From JBNAGF01 sp049801055 (GTDB lineage Bacteria; Pseudomonadota; Alphaproteobacteria; Rhodobacterales; Rhodobacteraceae): a stretch of 64,000 nt of DNA. The first letter of the stretch is position 1. The number at the start of each line of letters is the position of its first letter. A model generated the notes under the pieces. The model saw only the letters and a program-made list of their open reading frames with translations, made no database searches and was not told the DNA's origin. A program made the position numbers and the translations under genes. Of the stretch, positions 15,932-24,709 are shown in pieces. Location: contig NZ_JBNAGF010000008.1 in the NCBI RefSeq assembly GCF_049801055.1, positions 62,001-126,000 on the forward strand, given 5' to 3'.

Positions 15932-18429
15932 GCCTCCAGGGCTTTCCAGCGCGGGTTGGTATCATTCAGGTGTCTGAGATGCCCCCAGCTGCCCCATTTC
16001 GAAGGCGGAAAGACATCGGTAAATGCGGTAAATAACTGGCCCCCACGCGCATACCACCCCGCAATGAGTTCCTTGTAGAGCAGCCCCATTTCCTCGCTGT
16101 AGTTGAGAACGGAGAGAAAATCGGTGAGATCGTCGTCGTCCAGCATATTGCCTAGCCCCACGACGTGGCTGCCGCCTTCGTACATGATCAGGTCAAGTCC
16201 GTGACGCGTGGCCACATCGGCATGGTAGGGCAAAATGCGGGTCAGCAAATCCTCGAGCGTATCCCCCGGTTGGCCCGATATTGAACCGTCGCGCAATTCA
16301 GCCCAAGCCCATCGCAAGGCGGCGTCATATTTATGTGCCGCGACATACGCGGTTTGATCTGCGGCAGGCAGGGATCGGGCCTGTTCTTCGGCAATGGCTT
16401 TGCTTGAGGACAGCCAATCGCGAACGAGCGGTGCCCTGTCCTCCATTCCCAACAGAACTCCGAAATATCCGGTTATCGCATAGGCGTCGAAATGCTCTGT
16501 CAGGTTGAGGTTGGGCAATAGCGGAGGTTCAAGAATTTCCTGTTCCAGACCTGTCCACCCGGTTTGGGTCGAGATCACCCGGATCAGCCTTTCCGGGGCG
16601 TCTGCAAATACCTCGGTCCAGATACGCGCCATTTCAACCGAGCGGGCGGCATAGGCCTGAACCCAGGAGTCCTTTGCCTGCCATTTTGATAGTGCTGTCT
16701 CATCTGCCCAGACTGCCTGCTGAAACTGCCAGTTCCATACCTCGTTCGAGAACTCCACATAGGTGCGCTGGTCGACCCACAGGTCGCGTTTCACCATTTC
16801 CGCGAAATTGCGCAGGAAATCGTCGTCGGCAAGGTGCGGCATGCAGAACCAGCCGTCGACGCCGGTTCGGTTCAGCAGTTCCAGCATGATTTCAAGCGGA
16901 ACACCCTTGAGAGCATAGCTGAAATCCTGCGGCATTGGGCGGTTGTCCCAGCTTGATTGCGTGCTGTCGTTGGTGTCCATCCAGTCCATGAACCGAAAAA
17001 GCTCGAAGCCCTCTAACTGGTCGAGCCAAAGCGGATTGAAGATCGCACCCGCGTCAAAGGCTGCGGCGTGTTCAAACTTGACTACACTGATGTTTCGAAC
17101 GTGATCCCCCCCCGCGCCCCGGTCAGTTCGCTGGATGCGGATTTCGACCAGCCCGGGACCGGGCGTGTAGTCGAATTGAATCTCGCCTTTTCCGTAACGC
17201 ACGTTTTCCGCGCGTCCAGAGACCTCGATAATCCCGTAGCCATCATATGTCAGGCGATAGCGTCCTTTTGTATGCGTGGCCTCTTTCGGAATATCGGTCA
17301 GGATCACCGTGCCGATCGAGCCCAGCCGATGCGGAATAGCCAAGGGCCAGCCATTCGGATCGAGAAACCCGGCACTTTGCAACTCGTGATGATCAACGCC
17401 GCCCCATTCCCCTCGCAGGTGACCGACCCATGGACGGGCGGTTTTAAAAATGTCGAGAAACGGTTGCTGGGTACTGAAATCAAGAATACCGGCAAGGTTC
17501 GTCGCCAAAGGTGGCGGTGTCGCGGGGGGCGGGTAACGCGACAGGTCGGCAACCGGGATCGGCAGGTCGTCAGGTAACGGGGTCGTCGTGACAGCGGCAG
17601 TCGCCGAATTTTCCAATACGGACGGGGTCTCAGTCGTTGGCCGCGTGTCGGGGATATTCTGAGCCACGTCCCATGCAAGATCCTGAAGGCGCGCTGCAAG
17701 AACCGGCGTCAAAGGCCTGAACTGCTGCCCCCAGCGGCTTTTTAGACGGCGGGGAAGGCCACGAGGGTGCTCCCCGGTCAGAACGGCGTATTGCAGCATC
17801 GTCAGGTAGTAGAACCCAAAATCGTTGGGATGGATGTCGTCCTGAAAAACGTCCCGAATGTCCTTGAGGCCCGGGACAGTGCCGGCGGCGATCTCGTCAT
17901 GCAGCCGGGCCATCGCCTGACCCGCCGGCAGCAACTCCATTTCGGGTCCAGAGGCGCTCGAGTTCACGGCATCGACGATGCTTTGCCATACTGGCAGATC
18001 CTGATCTAGCCGATCGCGCCACGGGACATCGCCACCGGGATCAAACTCGACCTCGACGCCTGTTCCGGATTTCAGGCTGTGCCATGTTTCCTGCAGGAAA
18101 ACTCTTGTTTGCGGATCGGACGAAACGGCAAGCTCATAGAACCGGGTTGCATAGGTGACTGTGTCGTTCCATTCGAAATTGCCTGCAAGCGGGACGGCTT
18201 CGGTCAGAATGACTGCATTGATCCCGCCTTGCGGCAGCACCGCCCTGGCGTTGGTTCCCTCGGCGTCAGCACCGTTCTCCCAGTTCCATTTCAAGGGCGC
18301 GCCATTAATGATCTGGGCCTCTACGCGGACGGTTTCCGGCAGCACCGCATCCAGCATGTCTGGATTGGTTTGACCAAACAGGGAATGCCCGACAAAGAGT
18401 ACACCGGTCAGTGTCGACAACCAGCTCAT
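15922..18429 (-). CDS. Fusion of SGNH-hydrolase-like and glycoside hydrolase clan A-like domains
   Basis: 835 residues from ATG 18429, which overlaps the stop of the upstream gene as ATGA. Residues 1-235 match the upstream SGNH protein: VGHSL with nucleophile-position Ser 16, VILTEAVPL, FLQETWHSL, PAGQAMARL and DDIHPND (Asp 198, His 200). A Pro/Thr-rich linker spans about 260-310. The C-terminal half looks like a TIM-barrel glycosidase: YVEFSNEVWNW with Glu 563 in the Asn-Glu acid/base position, and LIMYEGGSHV with Glu 751 as likely nucleophile. No convincing signal peptide is seen. Probable role: removing or transferring acyl groups and cutting a sugar polymer or glycoside. The assignment of catalytic residues is inference from motif context. 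Confidence 0.7.
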   Translation of the reverse strand: MSWLSTLTGVLFVGHSLFGQTNPDMLDAVLPETVRVEAQIINGAPLKWNWENGADAEGTNARAVLPQGGINAVILTEAVPLAGNFEWNDTVTYATRFYELAVSSDPQTRVFLQETWHSLKSGTGVEVEFDPGGDVPWRDRLDQDLPVWQSIVDAVNSSASGPEMELLPAGQAMARLHDEIAAGTVPGLKDIRDVFQDDIHPNDFGFYYLTMLQYAVLTGEHPRGLPRRLKSRWGQQFRPLTPVLAARLQDLAWDVAQNIPDTRPTTETPSVLENSATAAVTTTPLPDDLPIPVADLSRYPPPATPPPLATNLAGILDFSTQQPFLDIFKTARPWVGHLRGEWGGVDHHELQSAGFLDPNGWPLAIPHRLGSIGTVILTDIPKEATHTKGRYRLTYDGYGIIEVSGRAENVRYGKGEIQFDYTPGPGLVEIRIQRTDRGAGGDHVRNISVVKFEHAAAFDAGAIFNPLWLDQLEGFELFRFMDWMDTNDSTQSSWDNRPMPQDFSYALKGVPLEIMLELLNRTGVDGWFCMPHLADDDFLRNFAEMVKRDLWVDQRTYVEFSNEVWNWQFQQAVWADETALSKWQAKDSWVQAYAARSVEMARIWTEVFADAPERLIRVISTQTGWTGLEQEILEPPLLPNLNLTEHFDAYAITGYFGVLLGMEDRAPLVRDWLSSSKAIAEEQARSLPAADQTAYVAAHKYDAALRWAWAELRDGSISGQPGDTLEDLLTRILPYHADVATRHGLDLIMYEGGSHVVGLGNMLDDDDLTDFLSVLNYSEEMGLLYKELIAGWYARGGQLFTAFTDVFPPSKWGSWGHLRHLNDTNPRWKALEAWK

Positions 18430-19385
18430 CTCGCCACCCCGGTCTTTGGGTAAGCGGTGACTGTGGCCCAAACCGTTTCCTGCATTATCCGAGCAGCGTC
18501 GGAAGTTGGTGCAATTGCGGGAGCACCATCCGACTTCTTGAGGGCATGGGGCAGGCCGACAGGCGAGCGCCCGTAGAGGACGGCATAGTGGGTCAGAGCA
18601 ACCAGGTAGTTGCCTATATCATTCAGGTGGATTGTATCGAGCGTGCCGTCTTCGTTTCGGGAAAACAGATCCTCAGGCCCTTTCAATCCATCGATGCCGC
18701 CGTTTTCCTGCATCTTTCGGGTCAGCCGTGCCATGACCTGACCGGCAGGAATGACAAGAATGGGATTGTCAGGGTTGCGGGCAAGATCCGCAAACAGGAT
18801 CTTTTCTTCCCAGAGCGCGGCTAGATCGTTGTCCAATCGGTTCAACCAGCCATCCGGATCATCCAGTTTGTGCCAAGTCTCATACAGATAGATCCGGGTA
18901 TCCGGTGAGGCATCCCGCACCAGATCCGCCCACAGAGGTAGGTATTTCGCGCTGTCATGGTAGCGTATCGCAGACCGCAGCTCGACCATTTCGGTCAGAA
19001 CCACTGCGTCGTAGTCACCTGACTTAATGGCCTCTTGTGCCGGGCGGAAGCGGTCGTGGGCGTTTTCGGTCTCGAACCCGTTGATCGGGATCTCAGGCTC
19101 CCAATGATCCATCAAAGATGTGCCCCATCCCAGTTGGCTGGCATAATCGTGGCCCGTTGTGCCCAATCCGGCATCTGCCAGTTGCATCAGCATTGCAGGC
19201 ATATCGCGGCCGACAAGGCTGTGGCCCAGGTGAAAGACCGAAATCGGGCCGTCGGGCGGGGTCAGAGGGGTGGCGTAGGCTGCCGTGACAGCATCTGCCG
19301 AAGGGCGTTTCGGTGTCGACCAGAACCACCACGCACCGGCGACGGTGGCGAAAAGTACCAACAAGAGGAGAATACGAAACGCCAT
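18426..19385 (-). CDS. Membrane-anchored SGNH-hydrolase-like protein
   Basis: 319 residues. A single N-terminal hydrophobic segment (about 3-22, ending in AWWFW) acts as signal anchor, so the domain is probably periplasmic. Block I is HLGHSLVG with Ser 56, and the C-terminal block is DTIHLNDIGNY with Asp 250 and His 253. VVLTEMVEL, YLYETWHKL and IPAGQVMARL recur in the N-terminal half of the next gene, so the two are paralogues. SGNH enzymes are esterases or acyltransferases, often acting on polysaccharide O-acetyl groups. The gene sits 51 bases after the phosphopantetheinyl transferase on the same strand. Substrate unknown. Confidence 0.75.
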   Translation of the reverse strand: MAFRILLLLVLFATVAGAWWFWSTPKRPSADAVTAAYATPLTPPDGPISVFHLGHSLVGRDMPAMLMQLADAGLGTTGHDYASQLGWGTSLMDHWEPEIPINGFETENAHDRFRPAQEAIKSGDYDAVVLTEMVELRSAIRYHDSAKYLPLWADLVRDASPDTRIYLYETWHKLDDPDGWLNRLDNDLAALWEEKILFADLARNPDNPILVIPAGQVMARLTRKMQENGGIDGLKGPEDLFSRNEDGTLDTIHLNDIGNYLVALTHYAVLYGRSPVGLPHALKKSDGAPAIAPTSDAARIMQETVWATVTAYPKTGVAR

Positions 19386-19436
19386 GGTTCAAATCCGGTC
19401 AACTTGTTTGGACATTATCCCGCTTTCCCTTTTCGA

Positions 19437-20117
19437 TCACGCCCGAACCGCGACCACTGCAACGATCAGGCCATAGCCAATGGCAAATCGGCCAGCCAGC
19501 GTGTCGCCACCCTGAAACGGATCAACATCGCGCACAAAGCGAGCGCTGAAACGTTGGCTGTCGTGATCGATCTCCGTCTCAATCACGTCGAAACCGAAGA
19601 CGGTGCGGCTTTGCGGATATTGCGCTTTGTAGGTGGCTTCCTTGATGCAAAAGATCAGCTTAGCCATGAGACCGGGATCTGATTGGAGGGCGAGCCACTG
19701 CTGTTCACCCGCTGTGCAAACCGTGTCCCAATCTTGGCCGTCAAGCGGTGTGGCCGGTTCCAGATCGATGCCCAGCATCTGAACATCGCGGGCGTGCGCT
19801 ACGGCGGCAAGGCAATCATGGTCAGTATGGGTTATCGATCCGACGAGGTGAGCCGGCCAGCGCGGTGCCCGGTCATCACCACTGGGAACCGGCTGCGGTG
19901 CCAGACCAAGGCCAGCCATGGCTTGCCGGGCAGCTGTGCGGCCCGCCGAGAACTCGCATTGCCGCTTGGGCACGGCGGTCGCAATTGCCGGAAATTCGTC
20001 CGCAAGCAATCGATGCGCGTCAGAGCGGGGATCGGCTGCGGCCAGCGCGATATCAGGATCGAGCAGTTGGCTGGCCATAAGTAGCGCTGGCGAGGCGGAT
20101 GTGCCTCGCCCGATCAT
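19437..20117 (-). CDS. 4'-phosphopantetheinyl transferase, EntD-like
   Basis: 226 residues of the Sfp/EntD superfamily. It transfers the phosphopantetheine arm of CoA to the carrier-domain serine of peptide and polyketide synthases. Seen: CEFSAGRTAARQAM (54-67), GSITHT (93-98), the metal-binding LGIDLEP with Asp 118 and Glu 120, and FCIKEATYKA (157-166). The start overlaps the NRPS stop as ATGA, so translation is coupled. The obvious clients are the PKS carrier (Ser 1802) and the NRPS carrier (Ser 1458) upstream in the operon, and possibly the separate NRPS at 809-4723. Confidence 0.92.
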   Translation of the reverse strand: MIGRGTSASPALLMASQLLDPDIALAAADPRSDAHRLLADEFPAIATAVPKRQCEFSAGRTAARQAMAGLGLAPQPVPSGDDRAPRWPAHLVGSITHTDHDCLAAVAHARDVQMLGIDLEPATPLDGQDWDTVCTAGEQQWLALQSDPGLMAKLIFCIKEATYKAQYPQSRTVFGFDVIETEIDHDSQRFSARFVRDVDPFQGGDTLAGRFAIGYGLIVAVVAVRA

Positions 20118-23100
20118 CCTGCGCTCGTCCTGCGGCTTGCACGCATTGCCCGTCTTTTAGACATGGTTTGCGACCGGTTCGCTGCTTCGACCTGCGGCGC
20201 CTGTGGAGTTTCTCCGCCGGTTGTGACATGGGCGGCCAGCGCCTTGAGCGTGGGAAACCGGAAAATGTCGGTGATCGACAGGGCGGGCAGGTCAAGCGCC
20301 GTTCGGATCTCTCGATGGGCTTGGACGGCAAGCAGCGAATGGCCTCCCAGCGTAAAGAAATTGTCTTCTGCCTGGATCTGACCGACCCCCAATATCTTCG
20401 ACCAGATTGCCGCGATCTGTCCTTCGGGACCTTCCGCTGGCGCGGGCCCTTTGTGTTCGGCCTTTTGGGAAGGCACTGGTGCGGGTAAGGCAATGCGGTC
20501 AATTTTCTTGTTCGGTGTCAGCGGAAAGCTGTCGATGACGACGACGTGGGCAGGGACCATGACCTCCGGCAAACGGGTAGCGAGATGTGACCGCAAACTT
20601 TCAGCAGAGAACGAAGGTGTCGTGGTGACATACCCTATCAATCGTGTGTCCCCGGCAGTTTCGCGCGCAACAACTACGGCGCCCGTAACCCCTGCGAACG
20701 CGGCCATCTCGGCTTCGATTTCGCCCAGCTCAAGACGCTGGCCGCGGATCTTGATCTGATGATCGGTCCTGCCTAGGAAATCCAGCTTTCCGTCAACCCG
20801 CCAGCGTACGAGGTCACCGGTTCGGTACAAACGGGGAGAAGCAAATCCATCGGACGCAGTATTTAATCCGGTTTCCGCCGGGAACGGATCCGACACGAAC
20901 CGCTCGTTGGTCAGATCAGGGCGTTGCCAGTAACCGCGCGTGACCCCCTCGCCGCCGATCAGCAATTCGCCGGGCACGCCGACAGGGCAGGGCGCTCCGT
21001 TTGAATCCACCACGTAGACAAAGGTGTTGGCAATCGGTGCCCCGATGTTGGCGGTTCCCGAAACGCCAGTCTCCAGGCATTCGCATGTGGACCAGATCGT
21101 GGTTTCGGTTGGGCCATACATATTGAGAATTTTCGCCCCGGTGCATTCGCGCAGATCTTCGACCAGATCCCCTGGCAGGGCTTCACCTCCAAGCAGGAGG
21201 TGACGGACACGCCCCAGCGACATTCGGGCTTCGTCGTTCATGGCGATCATCCGCGCCATGGACGGCGTGCATTGCATATGAGTAACCTTGTGGCGAATGA
21301 TCTGGGCAGCGAGCGAGAAATCATCCTCGGCTATCTCTGCCGGTGCATTGGCCCGAGCGAGGACTTCGGCCAAGGGTTTGAGCCCTTCCAGAACGACCTC
21401 GGGCGCAATGCCGTAGTCGATCAGGCAGGCGATTTCATCGACACCGATCCGTTTCAGCTGCTCCACGCGCGCAAGACCGTCTGTGACGGTTCCGAACAGG
21501 CCCGAGTCCTCGAAATAGCGCTCAAACGCAAAATCAAGTATGGCTTCCAGTTCGTCCTCGCTTAGCACACCCAGATCCATCTCGAATGGGTTCGAGACGC
21601 CCTTGGGTTTCTTAAAGGCCGGAAATGCCCAGGCATATTGCTTGATGAGGCCAGCCGCCGCACGAAGGTAGTCTTTCATCGGTTCCCGCGCGACGGTCCG
21701 GGCCTCATCGCGTGTGCCTGCAAGATAGCTGTGCAGCATCAGCGTAACCGTGAAATCTGCGGGATCATGCCCCGCCTCGCGAAGTGCGGCATGGTAGATG
21801 CGGATCTTTACCGCCACTTCATCGACCGACTGGCCCAACAGGTGGGTCAGTACGTTGGCCCCGATCTGACCTGCCTCTTTCCAGGTTTCCGGATTGCCCG
21901 CCGTCGTTACCCAGACCGGCAGTTCCTCGGACACGGGTCGTGGCTGCGTTACCACCTCGTGCATAGTGCCGTCGGCCTTGGGGAACCCGACCGGCTCTCC
22001 GCGCCACAGTTTGCGCAGGGTCTCAATGGTTTCGAACATGGCCGGCTTGTTCTTGGGCGGAGAATTCTCCGGGCGCAGGATAAAGTCATCGGGCTGCCAC
22101 CCCGACGCAATGCCGAGCGCCGCACGCCCGCCGGTCAGGTTGTCGATGACGGCCCATTCTTCGGCGATCCGCGCAGGATGGTGCAGGGGGGCAACGCAGC
22201 TACCGGCCCGCACACTCAGGTTCTGTGTTACTGCAGCGACAGCAGCGCCAGTCACCGACGGGTTGGGGTAGGGACCTCCAAAGGCGTGGAAATGACGTTC
22301 CGGTGTCCAGACCGCATTGAACCCATGCGCATCGGCGAATTTCGCACCTTCAAGCAGCAGCTCGTATTTTTTTGGACCGGGCCCGTCGTCGTTGCCCCAG
22401 TACATCAGGTTAAAATCGATCGGTCGTTCGCTGACAGCGATTGGGCCTTTTGAAACCACTGCGCGGTTTTCGTCACTGCTGAGCACGACTTTGAACCCAC
22501 GCGACAAGGTCCAGAACAGCTCAAGCACCGAGATGTCGAAGTTCAGGCTGGTGACCGCCAACCATACGTCACCGGGTGTATGTTCAATGCGGTCATCCAT
22601 GCCGGCAAAGAAGTTTATCACGTTGCGATGTTCGACCATCACCCCCTTTGGAGTGCCGGTGCTGCCAGACGTGTAGATGAGATAGGCCAGATCTTCCGGG
22701 GTGACGGGGACCTCGGGATTGCCGGCCTCGCAGAGCGTAGCGGTATCGTCCAGTACAAGCACCTGCGCTGCGCTGCCAGACAGCGTATCGGAGAGGGATG
22801 CGTGGGTTACGATCACCGAGGCAGCACTGTCTTCGACGTAATGCGCAATCCGGTCGGCAGGATAGCTCGGGTCCAGCGGCACGTATGCACCGCCCGCCTT
22901 CAAAATGGCCAGCGCGGTGGCGACTAGATCGGTCGACCGGTGGAGGAACAGCCCGATATGAGCACCGGGTTTTACTCCCATCCGGATCAGACTCGCAGCG
23001 ATGCCGTTGGCACGGGCGTTGAGTTCGCCATAGCTCAGGCACTGCCCTTCAAAGACAAGCGCTTCGGCCTCCGGGGTCTTAACAACCTGTGCCTCGAACG

Positions 23101-24709
23101 CGGCGTGCACTGTCCGCGTTCGGTCATGGTCGCGGGCGGTGGCGTTCCAGGTAGACAGGGTCTGCGTTCTTTCACCTGAGGAAAGGACAGAAAGTGATGC
23201 GATGGCGGCCTGTTCGTCATAGCCCTGTGCGACGTTTTGCAGAACAGCTTCCAACCGCCTAGCAAGCAGTTCCACTGTTGCCGCGCTCAACCGGGTTTCG
23301 TCAGCGTGCAGAGCTATCGAATCCCCATTCAAGGCAATTGTGGCCGCCGTTCCGGATACAGGCCCGGAACCATCCAGCGCCAACCCGATTTCGGGGGTCT
23401 CTGTGCGCGTGATCAATGGATCCCGGGCGATCAGATCCAAGGCAAAACCGCCTTTGCTCCGGGTATGCTGAATCCGGGCCTGCGCCTTTTCAGCTGCCTC
23501 GCCCAGTGTATCAGTTTCGGAAACCTGCACCGGCACCCATTCGCTGAAGTAACCCGGTTGCCCGCGATCAAGGCCGGGCAGCCCCAAAGCTATATCTCCG
23601 TAGGTTTCACCGCTGCTGCGCAGGGCCCAGACGAGAATGGCGGCAAGCAATCTGTCTTTGCCAAGACCGTCCGGAACCGAGATTCTGTAGGTGTTCCACA
23701 CCGGGGTATCCCCGGCACGCCCGGCCAATGGCACCGGCAGCGGGTTCAGGGAGCGCAGGTTGCGCCGCCACAAGGGTTCGGCGCTCAGGCTCTCGGCAAT
23801 CAGCGCCTCAATGCCGGCAACGGGTGCTGCCAGCGACTGACCGGTTTCAACACGTCCGGTCAGATTGACTATTTGGCCGCGCGGGTCGGTCAGGTCATCA
23901 AGAACAAGATCACCGTCGCGGGTCGCCACGGTGATCGCGTTCGGGCTGTGGTCTACTACCTTGCCCGGGGCCATTCCCGAAGCGGTTTCCGCAACCCGGG
24001 CGTTGCCAATCAAACAGACTTCGTTGCCCAAGGTGATCTTGGGGCAGGTCATCGGATTCCAGTATCCGCCAAAATCCAATGCCCTGACAAAACGCGCCAT
24101 ATCGTGTGCGGGCTTGGCAAAGTCGAGATGGCCCGCGTGTTCCGGTCGTTTGTCGCGGGCGAAGTAACTGCGTTGGCTCAGGTCTTGCGCCGTCCGTTGT
24201 GGCCCGTCGCTCTCGAGCTGGAAAATGACCTCCCCAAAACTCTCCAGTCCGGCCGCATAGCATTTTGAGTTGAGAGAATAGGCTGTGTCGTCTGCAGCGA
24301 TGTCGAAATTCGCCTGCGCAAGAATGTCGCCTTCATCGATGCCACCTTCGATCAAGTGCCATGTGACACCGTATTGTTCTTCACCAGCCATCAAAGCCCA
24401 AACCGGTGTGTTCAGACCGGCATAGCGTGGTAGCGGCCCGTCGTGGAAATTGACCGCCCCATGCTTAGACATCCGCAAAACGGCATCCGGGATGACGCGA
24501 AGATTTGCGATGGAAAGAAGCCAGTCGAATCCACTCGATAATTCATCGAACCGGTCATGCAGCGGCAGCCCCTTGGTTCCTGCCCAGTCGCGGATTGTCG
24601 GGTCCGTGGATACTACAGCGTGAATACTGTGTCCGCGATCCAGCAATGCCTCTGCGCAGCCAATGAGTAGGGATTCATTTCCAATCAAGGTGCAGGAGAA
24701 CTGGGTCAT
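20114..24709 (-). CDS. NRPS with formyltransferase and monooxygenase-interrupted glycine adenylation domain
   Basis: 1531 residues. Formyltransferase domain about 1-300 with intact Asn 87, His 89 (VNFHDGPLPRYAG) and Asp 125 (GGIDEGDIL). A shortened condensation-like segment about 310-515 lacks any HHxxxDG. The adenylation domain is split: A3 YTSGSTGTPKG (679-689) and A4 FDISVLELF (724-732), then a luciferase-like flavin monooxygenase (about 745-1120, of the MupA/Atu3671 type), then A5 NMYGPTETT (1196-1204) to A10 Lys 1402. Carrier FFTLGGHSL with Ser 1458. Selectivity residues D-I-L-Q-L-G-M-I-W match the glycine code except Met for Leu. In MtaG/MelG a comparable insert alpha-hydroxylates glycine. 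Start overlaps the GT2 stop (ATGA). The tail (1510-1531) is strongly basic. Confidence 0.93.
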   Translation of the reverse strand: MTQFSCTLIGNESLLIGCAEALLDRGHSIHAVVSTDPTIRDWAGTKGLPLHDRFDELSSGFDWLLSIANLRVIPDAVLRMSKHGAVNFHDGPLPRYAGLNTPVWALMAGEEQYGVTWHLIEGGIDEGDILAQANFDIAADDTAYSLNSKCYAAGLESFGEVIFQLESDGPQRTAQDLSQRSYFARDKRPEHAGHLDFAKPAHDMARFVRALDFGGYWNPMTCPKITLGNEVCLIGNARVAETASGMAPGKVVDHSPNAITVATRDGDLVLDDLTDPRGQIVNLTGRVETGQSLAAPVAGIEALIAESLSAEPLWRRNLRSLNPLPVPLAGRAGDTPVWNTYRISVPDGLGKDRLLAAILVWALRSSGETYGDIALGLPGLDRGQPGYFSEWVPVQVSETDTLGEAAEKAQARIQHTRSKGGFALDLIARDPLITRTETPEIGLALDGSGPVSGTAATIALNGDSIALHADETRLSAATVELLARRLEAVLQNVAQGYDEQAAIASLSVLSSGERTQTLSTWNATARDHDRTRTVHAAFEAQVVKTPEAEALVFEGQCLSYGELNARANGIAASLIRMGVKPGAHIGLFLHRSTDLVATALAILKAGGAYVPLDPSYPADRIAHYVEDSAASVIVTHASLSDTLSGSAAQVLVLDDTATLCEAGNPEVPVTPEDLAYLIYTSGSTGTPKGVMVEHRNVINFFAGMDDRIEHTPGDVWLAVTSLNFDISVLELFWTLSRGFKVVLSSDENRAVVSKGPIAVSERPIDFNLMYWGNDDGPGPKKYELLLEGAKFADAHGFNAVWTPERHFHAFGGPYPNPSVTGAAVAAVTQNLSVRAGSCVAPLHHPARIAEEWAVIDNLTGGRAALGIASGWQPDDFILRPENSPPKNKPAMFETIETLRKLWRGEPVGFPKADGTMHEVVTQPRPVSEELPVWVTTAGNPETWKEAGQIGANVLTHLLGQSVDEVAVKIRIYHAALREAGHDPADFTVTLMLHSYLAGTRDEARTVAREPMKDYLRAAAGLIKQYAWAFPAFKKPKGVSNPFEMDLGVLSEDELEAILDFAFERYFEDSGLFGTVTDGLARVEQLKRIGVDEIACLIDYGIAPEVVLEGLKPLAEVLARANAPAEIAEDDFSLAAQIIRHKVTHMQCTPSMARMIAMNDEARMSLGRVRHLLLGGEALPGDLVEDLRECTGAKILNMYGPTETTIWSTCECLETGVSGTANIGAPIANTFVYVVDSNGAPCPVGVPGELLIGGEGVTRGYWQRPDLTNERFVSDPFPAETGLNTASDGFASPRLYRTGDLVRWRVDGKLDFLGRTDHQIKIRGQRLELGEIEAEMAAFAGVTGAVVVARETAGDTRLIGYVTTTPSFSAESLRSHLATRLPEVMVPAHVVVIDSFPLTPNKKIDRIALPAPVPSQKAEHKGPAPAEGPEGQIAAIWSKILGVGQIQAEDNFFTLGGHSLLAVQAHREIRTALDLPALSITDIFRFPTLKALAAHVTTGGETPQAPQVEAANRSQTMSKRRAMRASRRTSAG

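Noticed and set aside
23237..24268. 343-codon + strand frame opposite the NRPS
   Set aside because: Antisense to the formyltransferase and condensation-like region, no recognisable domain.
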